A stretch of DNA of 6,076 nucleotides from assembly GCA_024640835.1 (NCBI GenBank), contig JAHEEH010000131.1, forward strand, positions 1 through 6,076, given 5' to 3'. The stretch is from Bacteroidota bacterium. Its GTDB lineage: Bacteria; Bacteroidota; Rhodothermia; Rhodothermales; UBA10348. Below the pieces are notes generated by a model. The model searched no databases, had not been told where the DNA came from, and saw only the letters and a program-made list of their open reading frames with translations. This document shows positions 1 to 6,076 of the stretch, piece after piece; within the stretch, counting starts at the first letter, position 1; each line of letters opens with the position of its first letter. The position numbers and the translations under genes are program-made.

Positions 1-1
1 C

Positions 2-1126
2 CAGACGCCCCTCGAGGGCATGCTCCGGAAGATCGGCGTCCTGCAGATCCTGCCGGACGGCTACGGATTCCTGCGATCCACCGAGTACCACTACCTGCCC
101 AGCCCGGATGACATCTACGTGTCTCCGTCCCAGATCAAGCGTTTCGCGCTGAAGGTTGGCGATACGGTCGATGGCGAGATTCGGCCGCCCAAGGAGGGTG
201 AGCGCTACTTCGCGCTGATCCAGGTGAACAGCATCAACGGGCGCCAGCCCGCGGAGCTCGAGGAGCGGCCCACGTTCGAGCACCTCACGCCGCTGTATCC
301 GGAAGAGGCCTTCGACCTCGAGACCCTGGCAGGAGAGCATTCCACGCGCATGCTGGATCTCTTCGCGCCCATCGGAAAGGGGCAGCGGGCCCTCATCGTC
401 GCGCAGCCCAAGACCGGCAAGACGATCCTGCTGCAGAAGATCGCCAACGCGATCACGACGAATCACCCCGACGTCCATCTCCTGATTCTGCTCGTCGACG
501 AGCGGCCCGAGGAGGTGACCGACATGGAGCGGAACGTCAAGGGCGAGGTCATCGCGTCCACGTTCGACCAGGATCCGCAGCGGCACGTGGAGGTCGCGGA
601 CATCGTCCTGGAGAAGGCCAAGCGTCTCGCCGAAGCGGGTCAGGACGTGGTGATCCTGCTCGACTCCATCACGCGCCTTGCACGGGCGCACAACGCGGTG
701 GCCCCGGGAGGAGGCCGCACCATGTCGGGCGGTCTAGAAGCCGGCGCGCTGCGGGGTCCGAAACGGTTTTTCGGTGCGGCACGCAACATCGAGGAAGGGG
801 GATCGCTGACCATCGTCGGGACCGCGCTGATCGACACCGGCAGCCGGATGGACGACGTCATCTTCGAGGAGTTCAAGGGAACGGGCAACTCGGAGATCGT
901 CCTGGACCGTCAGCTGGCGGATCGCCGCATCTTCCCGGCCATCAACGTGGTCAAGTCGGGCACGCGGCGCGAGGAGCTCCTCATTCCCGACCTGAAACTC
1001 GGCCGGATCTGGATCCTGCGGAAGATGCTGGCCGACATGGAACCCGTCGAGGCCATGCAGTTCCTGCTCGACAAGATTCGCGGCACGCGCAACAACGACG
1101 AGTTCGTGGTCGTGATGAACTCCTGA
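2..1126 (+). CDS. rho: Transcription termination factor Rho (5' end outside window)
   Basis: Rho is a hexameric RNA-dependent ATPase and helicase that releases RNA polymerase at Rho-dependent terminators. The first ATG is at 20, but the frame is open to the window edge (QTPLEG precedes it), and residue 15 counted from that ATG aligns with E. coli residue 62. About 47 N-terminal residues are therefore missing and the ATG at 20 is internal. Numbering from it: the RNA-binding cold-shock fold has DGYGFLRS at 13-20 and [10 protein letters not shown] just after; the P-loop AQPKTGKT is at 128-135 (K134 matches E. coli K184); the catalytic glutamate lies in DERPEEV (E161, matching E211); Walker B is ILLDS with D215 (D265); the Q-loop region is GGGRTMSGG; the R-loop is KGTGN; and the arginine finger is R316 in SGTRREE (R366). 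All key residues are present and the C-terminus is complete. The HAD gene follows after 10 bases. Confidence 0.97.
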   Translation, partial: QTPLEGMLRKIGVLQILPDGYGFLRSTEYHYLPSPDDIYVSPSQIKRFALKVGDTVDGEIRPPKEGERYFALIQVNSINGRQPAELEERPTFEHLTPLYPEEAFDLETLAGEHSTRMLDLFAPIGKGQRALIVAQPKTGKTILLQKIANAITTNHPDVHLLILLVDERPEEVTDMERNVKGEVIASTFDQDPQRHVEVADIVLEKAKRLAEAGQDVVILLDSITRLARAHNAVAPGGGRTMSGGLEAGALRGPKRFFGAARNIEEGGSLTIVGTALIDTGSRMDDVIFEEFKGTGNSEIVLDRQLADRRIFPAINVVKSGTRREELLIPDLKLGRIWILRKMLADMEPVEAMQFLLDKIRGTRNNDEFVVVMNS

Positions 1127-1136
1127 CCGGTCCGTC

Positions 1137-1838
1137 ATGGCGAGGGTCCGCGCGGTTCTCTTCGATCTCGACGGCGTGCTGGTGGACGTGTCCGGCTCGT
1201 ACCGCCGGGCCATAGAGGAGACCGTGGAGCGATTCACGGGCCTCCGCCCGTCCCCGTCGTCGGTGCAACGGCTCAAGGACGGCGGTGGCTTCAACGACGA
1301 CTGGCGACTCACGGCCGAACTCATCGCCCGGACCGGAGTCCACGTGGCGTTCGATGCCGTGGTGCACGAATTCAACCGGCGCTACCGCGGCGACGACTGG
1401 AACGGCTTCATCCTCGGGGAGCCCCCGCTCGCTCCGGCCGGTCACCTGGAGGGGCTCCGACGCCGCTTCGGCCTCCTGGGGCTCGTCACCGGACGCCCTC
1501 GGGAGGAGGCCGGGTTCACCCTGTCGCGCTTCGACTGGACGGACCGGTTCGATGCGGTCGTCACCATGGAAGATGCCGAGGGGCGCGGGAAGCCTGATCC
1601 GTGGCCGCTGCAGCTCGCGTTCGCCCGGTTGGGTGTCGAGCCCACCGAGGCCGTGTACGTGGGCGATTCGGTGGACGACATGGTCGCCGCCCGCGCGGCT
1701 GGCTGCGTCGCCATCGGCTTCGTCCCGCCCTACCTGGATGCCGTCCTGCACGGGGAGGTCCTCAGGGGCCGTGGCGCCCATGCGGTCATCGTGGACCACG
1801 AAGCCCTGTACGAGGCGATTCAGATCTCGGGGTGCTGA
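1137..1838 (+). CDS. HAD-superfamily hydrolase, subfamily IA (hyp1-like clade)
   Basis: This 233-residue protein is probably a cytoplasmic Mg-dependent phosphatase of unknown substrate. All four HAD motifs are visible: motif I DLDGVLVD with nucleophile D10 and acid D12; motif II T118 in LVTGRP; motif III K152 in GKPDP; motif IV GDSVDD with D177, D180 and D181. A helical cap of subfamily IA type lies between motifs I and II. The SGSYRRAIEETVE stretch after motif I and the cap sequence LKDGGGFNDDW (46-56) recall the small clade catalogued as HAD-SF-IA-hyp1 (TIGR01548), found in haloarchaea and cyanobacteria and fused to imidazoleglycerol-phosphate dehydratase in an oomycete; that assignment is from memory. 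The ATG at 1137 directly precedes motif I, so the start is well placed, although no Shine-Dalgarno sequence precedes it. It starts 10 bases after rho and is probably cotranscribed with it. Its last 19 bases overlap the convergent MFS gene. Confidence 0.93.
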   Translation: MARVRAVLFDLDGVLVDVSGSYRRAIEETVERFTGLRPSPSSVQRLKDGGGFNDDWRLTAELIARTGVHVAFDAVVHEFNRRYRGDDWNGFILGEPPLAPAGHLEGLRRRFGLLGLVTGRPREEAGFTLSRFDWTDRFDAVVTMEDAEGRGKPDPWPLQLAFARLGVEPTEAVYVGDSVDDMVAARAAGCVAIGFVPPYLDAVLHGEVLRGRGAHAVIVDHEALYEAIQISGC

Positions 1839-3055
1839 CCCTCTCCCGGCCGGTGAATCGGCCGCCCCCGCATGTCCGGCTCCGGGAGAAAACGCTGTAC
1901 CATGAACGCCATGAGCCCGATGGCGACGGCGCCCGCGTAGGTGGTGCTCGCGTACCCGAAGTGGGTGTAGGCCGGACCCGCCGCCGCGCCCCCGATGCCG
2001 ATCCCGAACTGGCCGAGCGCCACCGCCAGGCACAGCAGGGCCCCGCGACGCTCCGCCGGGACCAGCTCCGTCATGAGGGACTGCAACGGACTGACGCGCA
2101 TGGCCACCATGGCCATCGCCAGCGCGAACACCACGTACGCCATGGCCATCGAGTGCACCAGGTACGTGGTCGCCGCCATGATGATGCCCAGGCCGACGCA
2201 CGACGCGACGATGACCGGCTTGCGCCCGATCGAGTCGGACAGTCGGCCCGCCATCGGGCCGGAGACCACGTTGGCCAGGCCACCGACCAGGAAAAGGCTC
2301 GCGATCGCGGTGCCCTGGACCGAGAGCGCGCGCTCGATCCACGTCGGCAGGTATATCACGTACAGCCCGAGGCTGAAGAACATCAGGAAATACACCACGA
2401 TGGCCGCCATGATGACCGGTCGCCGCATGAGTTGACCGTACGTGCGCAGGGCATTCCCGACGCTCAGCCGACCCGTGCTTCGCTTCACGTCCGGCTGGGG
2501 CACGAACAGCGCCATGAGCAGCGTGGCCAGCCCCATGGTGACGGCGAAGAGCAGGAATGCCGCCTTGTAGCCCATCCCGGCTGCGATCAGGGTCCCGATG
2601 GGAATGCCGATGATCTGGCCCACGGCGATGCCGCTCATTACCCATCCATTCGCCCAGCCCCGGCGTTCGTAGGGGAAATAGTCGCCCACGTACGAGACGG
2701 CGCCGCCCGAGAGCATGCCGCCCGCTGCACCGGCGACCGCGCGCACGGCCAGCAGGCTCGTGAACGTGTCGGCAAGCCCGTGCAGCAGCAGGGCGACCGT
2801 CATGAAGCCCGATCCGAGAAGCAGCACGAGCCGGCGGCCCACCCGGTCCGAGATCGGACCGATGATCAGGGCGAAGAGGCTCAGGAAGACGGCGTAGACC
2901 GTCATCAGCCACCCGAGGTGCTCGTCCGGAACCGAGAGCGCCTCTCCGATCCGTGGAAGAATGGGTGCGACGATGATGACCTGGCTGCTGGCCGAAAAGA
3001 CCATCAGCCAGATGGGAAACAGAACCAGGTAGTCGCTTCTCGCGGTGCGCTTCAC
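1820..3055 (-). CDS. Major facilitator superfamily (MFS) transporter, 12-helix drug/sugar exporter type
   Basis: This 411-residue integral inner-membrane protein is probably a proton-coupled exporter; its substrate cannot be read from the sequence. About twelve hydrophobic helices are visible, with a charged central loop near residues 188-212 (QPDVKRSTGR onward) separating two six-helix halves. The loop 2-3 signature motif A is GPISDRVGRR (66-75), and its counterpart in the second half is GRLSDSIGRK (270-279). The helix 5 segment GIAVGQIIGIPIG (142-154) resembles the antiporter motif C but lacks its exact GP spacing. DHA1-type multidrug or sugar efflux is the likeliest family. The start is a GTG at 3053-3055, giving MKRTARSDYL before helix 1; no ATG upstream fits and no Shine-Dalgarno is evident. 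The short C-terminal tail (PEPDMRGRPIHRPG onward) is hydrophilic. It lies 72 bases downstream of the DUF4340 gene on the same strand and overlaps the HAD gene tail-to-tail by 19 bases. Confidence 0.94.
   Translation of the reverse strand: MKRTARSDYLVLFPIWLMVFSASSQVIIVAPILPRIGEALSVPDEHLGWLMTVYAVFLSLFALIIGPISDRVGRRLVLLLGSGFMTVALLLHGLADTFTSLLAVRAVAGAAGGMLSGGAVSYVGDYFPYERRGWANGWVMSGIAVGQIIGIPIGTLIAAGMGYKAAFLLFAVTMGLATLLMALFVPQPDVKRSTGRLSVGNALRTYGQLMRRPVIMAAIVVYFLMFFSLGLYVIYLPTWIERALSVQGTAIASLFLVGGLANVVSGPMAGRLSDSIGRKPVIVASCVGLGIIMAATTYLVHSMAMAYVVFALAMAMVAMRVSPLQSLMTELVPAERRGALLCLAVALGQFGIGIGGAAAGPAYTHFGYASTTYAGAVAIGLMAFMVQRFLPEPDMRGRPIHRPGEGQHPEI
1847..1864. other. Small GC inverted repeat at the convergent gene junction
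   Basis: CGGCCG at 1847-1852 and again at 1859-1864, separated by the six bases GTGAAT, can fold into a 6-bp stem in RNA from either strand. It sits 8 bases past the HAD stop codon and inside the 3' coding end of the MFS gene. No T-run follows on either strand, so it is not a classical intrinsic terminator. It could be a weak 3' stabilising hairpin for the rho-HAD transcript, or chance in GC-rich DNA. Confidence 0.25.
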
Positions 3056-3127
3056 GATCCAGGGGCAGCAAAATCGGTCGAACAGGTGCCTCTGGCTCGT
3101 GTTCCGACGCGGGCCCCGGGGTCCGGG
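3056..3127. other. 72-base gap between the DUF4340 and MFS genes, no clear signal
   Basis: This is the longest intergenic stretch in the window. It contains an 8-base palindrome, CCCCGGGG (3114-3121), within an imperfect longer repeat just past the DUF4340 stop. On the transcribed (minus) strand the stem has a C-A mismatch, and no T-run follows it closely; the only short T-run (TTTT) is about 40 bases further on. I see no convincing -35/-10 pair and no ribosome-binding site before the MFS GTG. The gap is long enough for a promoter but does not prove one. Confidence 0.4.
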
Positions 3128-3667
3128 TCAGTAGGAGCCTTCTCCGGTCGGTGATCCCGCGTCCTTCCGGGCCGTCATGGCCTCGACCGAGGCCGGCAGG
3201 GCGACCCTCGCCTGCGTCGCGTAGACCCCTGGACCGTCGGCCCACCGGACGTAGCTCGACCTCCAGTCCGGACCGCGCGTCGAGACCTCCAGCGTCGCCG
3301 ATCCATCCTCCCATGTCACCTCGACGCGCGTGGCCGTGGAATCCAGGCCGTACCGGGCATGGCGTTCCGGGTTCGTGGAAACGAGCGATGCGAGCGCCAG
3401 TCCGCCGAGCGAGGTCACGAACCGGGCCACCGCGGCCGAATCCGCAGCGGCCTCGTAGGGCTCGACGAGGTGCCACGCCGAGTCGATGCGCACGAGCACC
3501 GCGTCGAGGGCTCCCGAGAGCTCGAGCCGCTCCAGGCGGTCCGCCGGGATGTCCACGGTCGGAACGTCGACGGTCGATGGATCCCGCTCGAACGCGCCCG
3601 AGGCGTAGGCGACGGCGAGGAGGGCGGCGAAGATGGCGACGAGGAGTCGGAGGCGACGGGAAGGCAT
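3128..3667 (-). CDS. Short DUF4340-domain membrane-anchored protein of the Gld-type ABC cassette
   Basis: DUF4340 proteins are coded beside GldG-like ABC components and have no established biochemical role. With the start chosen here (ATG at 3665-3667) the protein has 179 residues. A basic N-terminus (MPSRRLR) is followed by one hydrophobic helix at about 8-26, which reads as a signal anchor or uncleaved signal, so the rest should lie outside the cytoplasm. Family hallmarks follow: PADRLERLEL (41-50), a WHLVEPYEAAAD stretch (65-76), and a RYGLDS element (105-110) followed by alternating beta-strand-like segments. It is shorter than many DUF4340 proteins, as if holding a single copy of the domain. 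The frame is open further upstream; ATG at 3701-3703 would overlap the GldG-like gene and put an extra 12 residues (MEPIRLNHSPGA) before the anchor. I prefer 3667 because it leaves a 17-base gap after the upstream stop and gives a typical anchor. No clear Shine-Dalgarno supports either start. Confidence 0.85.
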   Translation of the reverse strand: MPSRRLRLLVAIFAALLAVAYASGAFERDPSTVDVPTVDIPADRLERLELSGALDAVLVRIDSAWHLVEPYEAAADSAAVARFVTSLGGLALASLVSTNPERHARYGLDSTATRVEVTWEDGSATLEVSTRGPDWRSSYVRWADGPGVYATQARVALPASVEAMTARKDAGSPTGEGSY

Positions 3668-3684
3668 GGCCCCGGGGGAATGGT

Positions 3685-5208
3685 TCAGACGGATCGGCTC
3701 CATCGCGCGGCCCTGGCGCGGCGACGACGCCATCGCCACAGGCCGACGAGGAGTACGATGAGGACCGGTCCCAGCATGGTTCCGAACTTGATCCACGGTC
3801 GGACCGCATCGGAAACGGGCTCCAGGAGACGCGGCGCCACGCGTTTCGACCGGATGGCCAGCAGGGCATCGTCCTGCACGAGCCAGTCCACGAGATTCAG
3901 GCCGAGATCCACGTTTCCCGGAATGGCCCCGACGATGCGCTCGTTCAGAAAGTCGCCGTCACCGACCAGGACGACGCGGGCGGGCAGACCGGTGCGGCCC
4001 GCCTCGAAGGCACTCGGGAACGTGCCCGAGTACGAGGCGGCGAGCGGGAACGGGCCCTCTTCCATCGGGAAGGCGGCTCCCATCGGCTGGATCAGGAAGA
4101 AGCCCTCCTGCAGCGCGGCCTGATCGGTGGACCACGCCAGGATCTCGCGGTCGACCCCTGCCGGAACGACGACGGACGTGTCCACGGAGCTCACGAAATA
4201 GAACAGGACGTCGCGCAGGCGCGACACCATCGGGTTGTCCTGCGAGAAGCGGGTGACGATGGGGAAGAAGGGATACTCGATCTGCTGGCTGATCTGGAAG
4301 AACCCCTGCTGGCGCTGCACCGTGATGGCGCTCGACTGCCGGTCCATCACCAGGTTTTCCGAGATGCCCATGCCCCACCCCGCCATCAGCGAATCGAGCC
4401 CCACGCTGACGGGCCAGGCCCTGCCCTGCTGCAGATCCGTCTCGATGCGATTGACGAGAAGCGCCACGCGGCCCCCGGCCATGACGTATGCGTCCAGGGC
4501 GCGGAGGGCGTCGGCGTCCAGGGAATCCGTGGGAGCCATGACGACCAGCGCATCCGGTCGGGGTTCGAATCGTCCGCCGGCGCCGGACGTCGTGGTGACG
4601 CGGTAGTTGCGCGACAGCTCCCGTTGGAGCGTCGGCATGGCCGACTCCGGCGAGGGTTCGCCGTGTCCGGCGAGAAAGGCGACGGTCGGCAGCGTACCCC
4701 TGGCGAGCCGCCGGATCGCGCTCGTGATATCGTATTCCAGCGTCGAGAGATCCTCGATCACCGGGACGGTCTCCCGCTCTCCTCCGTACTCGATCGACAG
4801 GCCCATCCAGACATTTCGAAGCTGCACGTTGTCGCTCTCGATCACCTGGATCTGCACCGGAGGAATCCCGTACCGGGCCGCGTCGGACTGCACGTCCGGA
4901 TCGTCGGCCGGGTCCACGAACCGGTACTGGAACCGGGAACCGCCATACGCCCGGTAGTCGTCGAGCTTGTCCTTCAGGAATCTGCGGTTGGCCGAATACG
5001 GGGCCGGCAGGTCGTCCGTGAACCACGCCGTCACGGTCACCGGATCGTCGAGACCCTCGACGAGGTCGATCGAGGCGTCGGAGAGCGAGTACACCCGGTC
5101 GTCCGTCAGGTCCAGGCGGCCGAAGAGGTTGAGGCCGACCAGGTTGGTCGCCACCAGGATCAGGGCGGCGACGAACAGGGTGGATCGGTGGGTCCAGTCA
5201 CGCTTCAT
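3685..5208 (-). CDS. GldG-like ABC transporter auxiliary protein (GIFT/ABC_transp_aux domain)
   Basis: This 507-residue membrane-anchored protein is the likely extracytoplasmic partner of the adjacent ABC permease and ATPase. One helix lies at about 10-30, followed by the LTDDRVYSLSDAS segment typical of GldG-like proteins. A large soluble region carries the GIFT fold shared with eukaryotic IFT52: VAFLAGHGEPSPES (176-189), ALVVMAPTDSLDADALRAL (220-238), then the AGGRVALLV strand. A late VVLVGDGDFLNE (412-423) and LNLVDWLVQDD (438-448) complete the domain. A second helix at about 475-491 ends in a very basic cytoplasmic tail (WRWRRRRARAARW). Both ends anchored with a periplasmic middle matches the family plan. 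In Flavobacterium GldG belongs to the gliding-associated GldA/F/G transporter, but homologues occur widely in non-gliding bacteria, so motility should not be assumed. The ATG at 5206-5208 lies 30 bases after the permease stop and has no Shine-Dalgarno. Confidence 0.93.
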   Translation of the reverse strand: MKRDWTHRSTLFVAALILVATNLVGLNLFGRLDLTDDRVYSLSDASIDLVEGLDDPVTVTAWFTDDLPAPYSANRRFLKDKLDDYRAYGGSRFQYRFVDPADDPDVQSDAARYGIPPVQIQVIESDNVQLRNVWMGLSIEYGGERETVPVIEDLSTLEYDITSAIRRLARGTLPTVAFLAGHGEPSPESAMPTLQRELSRNYRVTTTSGAGGRFEPRPDALVVMAPTDSLDADALRALDAYVMAGGRVALLVNRIETDLQQGRAWPVSVGLDSLMAGWGMGISENLVMDRQSSAITVQRQQGFFQISQQIEYPFFPIVTRFSQDNPMVSRLRDVLFYFVSSVDTSVVVPAGVDREILAWSTDQAALQEGFFLIQPMGAAFPMEEGPFPLAASYSGTFPSAFEAGRTGLPARVVLVGDGDFLNERIVGAIPGNVDLGLNLVDWLVQDDALLAIRSKRVAPRLLEPVSDAVRPWIKFGTMLGPVLIVLLVGLWRWRRRRARAARWSRSV

Positions 5209-5238
5209 GGTCGAAGGGCATGCGTTGTCCGGTCGGAG

Positions 5239-5946
5239 TCACTCGGGGCGCCGGGCCAGCGACCAGGCGGTGAGGAGGCCGGCGAGCAGCGTGACCGTGA
5301 CGTAGTAGAGCGCGTCGCGCGTGTCGATCACGCCGCGGAGCAGGTTGCGGTAATGGAAGTCGGCGCCGATGTACTGCAGGACGCCGGCCAGCGAACCGGG
5401 CACGTAGGCGGTCACCTTGTCCACCAGGAAGAGGGCGAAGATGATGCCGAAACCCACGATGAAGGCCACGATCTGGTTGCGGGTGATGCTCGACGCGAGG
5501 ATGCCTACCGCTGCATACGTGATGCCCAGCAGCATCAGACCCAGGTACCCCCCGACGGCGGCCCCGAAGTCCAGGTCCCCGATCGACGCGACCGCCACCG
5601 CGTGCACCAGGGTGCACCCTATGGCCACGCCGAGCAGCACGGCGACGGCAGAGAGTTTCCCCACGATGACCTGCCAGTCCCTCACGGGTAGGGTCAGAAG
5701 CAGCTCCAGCGTCCCGGACCGTCGTTCCTCCGCGAAGGTGGACATCGTCAGGGCGGGAACGAAGAAGAGGAAGAGGAACGGCACGATCTCGAAGACCGAT
5801 CTCAGCGACGCGGTGTTCTCCAGGAACAGGGCGTTCGAGAAGAACCACCCCGTGATGCCCAGGAACAGGATCAGCACCACGTAGGCCACGGGGCTGTCGA
5901 AATAGGCGTGCAGCTCCTTGCGGGCCAGGATCCAGGCTTCGCGCAT
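5239..5946 (-). CDS. ABC-2 type transporter permease, GldF/NosY-like
   Basis: This 235-residue membrane subunit belongs to an ABC-2 transporter. Six hydrophobic helices are visible at about 18-40, 51-70, 98-122, 129-152, 157-178 and 212-230. A short amphipathic N-terminus (MREAWILARKELHAYFDSP) matches the interfacial helix of this family. The hallmark cytoplasmic segment after helix 2 reads AEERRSGTLELLLTLPV (72-88) and is followed by the W-x-V-I-V-GK start of helix 3; this is the coupling region that contacts the ATPase. Length and helix count fit GldF/NosY-type permeases. The start is ATG at 5944-5946, 29 bases after the ATPase stop, and the GldG-like gene follows 30 bases after its own stop. 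Together these give the ATPase-permease-GldG order. The substrate is unknown, and membrane extraction or export is only a family-level guess. Confidence 0.93.
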   Translation of the reverse strand: MREAWILARKELHAYFDSPVAYVVLILFLGITGWFFSNALFLENTASLRSVFEIVPFLFLFFVPALTMSTFAEERRSGTLELLLTLPVRDWQVIVGKLSAVAVLLGVAIGCTLVHAVAVASIGDLDFGAAVGGYLGLMLLGITYAAVGILASSITRNQIVAFIVGFGIIFALFLVDKVTAYVPGSLAGVLQYIGADFHYRNLLRGVIDTRDALYYVTVTLLAGLLTAWSLARRPE

Positions 5947-5975
5947 GGGGGATGGATGGAATCGTTCCGGAAAGG

Positions 5976-6076
5976 TCAGGAGGCGGTCAGCTGACGGAAG
6001 ACGTCTTCGAGGTTCGCGCGGTCGCGGTGGAGCTCGGTCAACGTCCAGCCCCGCTCCACGGCGAGGCGGAAGAGCT
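5976..6076 (-). CDS. ABC transporter ATP-binding protein, C-terminal end only (GldA-like by context)
   Basis: Only the last 32 codons and a TGA stop (5976-5978) fall in the window; the rest lies beyond its right edge. The readable tail begins LFRLAVERGWTLTEL and ends with NLEDVFRQLTAS. This is the characteristic C-terminus of ABC-2 ATPases of the CcmA/NatA/GldA type, where a W-x-L-x-E-L segment precedes an L-E-x-V-F-R-x-L-T ending. None of the nucleotide-binding motifs can be seen. Its stop is 29 bases before the permease start on the same strand, so it is almost certainly the energising subunit of the same transporter and the upstream gene of this operon within view. The operon promoter must lie outside the window. 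Confidence 0.85.
   Translation of the reverse strand, partial: LFRLAVERGWTLTELHRDRANLEDVFRQLTAS

Noticed and set aside
20..22. ATG at 20 as the true rho start
   Set aside because: It would remove the N-terminal helical domain and begin just before the cold-shock fold; the frame is open to the window edge, so the gene continues upstream.
3110..3125. GC-rich palindrome after the DUF4340 stop as an intrinsic terminator
   Set aside because: On the transcribed strand the stem has a mismatch and a very small loop, and no U-tract follows immediately.
1601..3154. A 517-codon plus-strand open frame spanning the HAD 3' end and the MFS gene
   Set aside because: It overlaps two genes with clear family motifs and encodes a His/Arg/Asp-rich composition typical of a frame shadow.
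3668..3796. Extended N-terminus for the DUF4340 protein from an ATG at 3796
   Set aside because: The extra 43 residues overlap the GldG-like gene by over 100 bases and lie before the obvious membrane anchor; they show no conserved sequence.
981..3869. A very long open frame (962 codons) on the minus strand
   Set aside because: It runs antisense to rho and HAD and in another frame of the MFS gene, and its translation is a low-complexity Arg/Gly/Ala/Pro/His mix. It is a GC-rich shadow with no domain.
5602..5617. Paired GTGCAC palindromes (5602-5607 and 5612-5617) as an operator
   Set aside because: They lie within the permease coding region, far from any start, and encode normal helix residues; probably chance.
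3151..5691. A long open frame (846 codons) on the plus strand
   Set aside because: It is antisense to the DUF4340, GldG-like and permease genes, and its translation is arginine- and histidine-rich without any recognisable motif or membrane segment.

Overview
This is a GC-rich bacterial window (high GC by eye) packed with coding sequence. It holds six protein genes, two of them cut by the window edges, and no gap longer than about 75 bases. There are no RNA genes, CRISPR arrays, insertion sequences or phage genes. The Rho protein has features I associate with the Bacteroidota/Chlorobi/Gemmatimonadota (FCB) group: a tyrosine-rich [15 protein letters not shown] segment, an AQPKTGKT P-loop and a C-terminus ending in VMNS. 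The Gld-type ABC cassette and the lack of a Shine-Dalgarno motif at every visible start fit the same group. With this GC content, a Rhodothermota-like or Gemmatimonadota-like organism is my best guess, but this is inference.

Layout. Positions 1-1838 are read rightwards: the 3' part of rho (its N-terminal domain lies upstream of the window), then, 10 bases later, a HAD-family phosphatase-like gene of a rare subclade. From 1820 to the end everything is read leftwards. In transcription order (right to left) this is: the last 32 codons of an ABC-transporter ATPase; an ABC-2 permease of the GldF/NosY type; a GldG-like membrane-anchored extracytoplasmic protein; a short DUF4340 protein; and, after a 72-base gap, an MFS exporter-type transporter. 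The HAD and MFS genes converge and overlap by 19 bases at their 3' ends.

How the genes work together. The ATPase, permease, GldG-like and DUF4340 genes are spaced by only 29, 30 and 17 bases and almost certainly form one operon for one membrane machine. This cassette is widespread, including in bacteria with no gliding motility, and its substrate is unknown. The MFS gene may be the last gene of that operon or may have its own promoter. Rho and the HAD protein share a transcript but have no evident functional link. I found no clearly undescribed system. The most worthwhile leads are the Gld-type cassette with its unusually small DUF4340 partner, the rho-HAD linkage, and the apparently leaderless or SD-independent starts.
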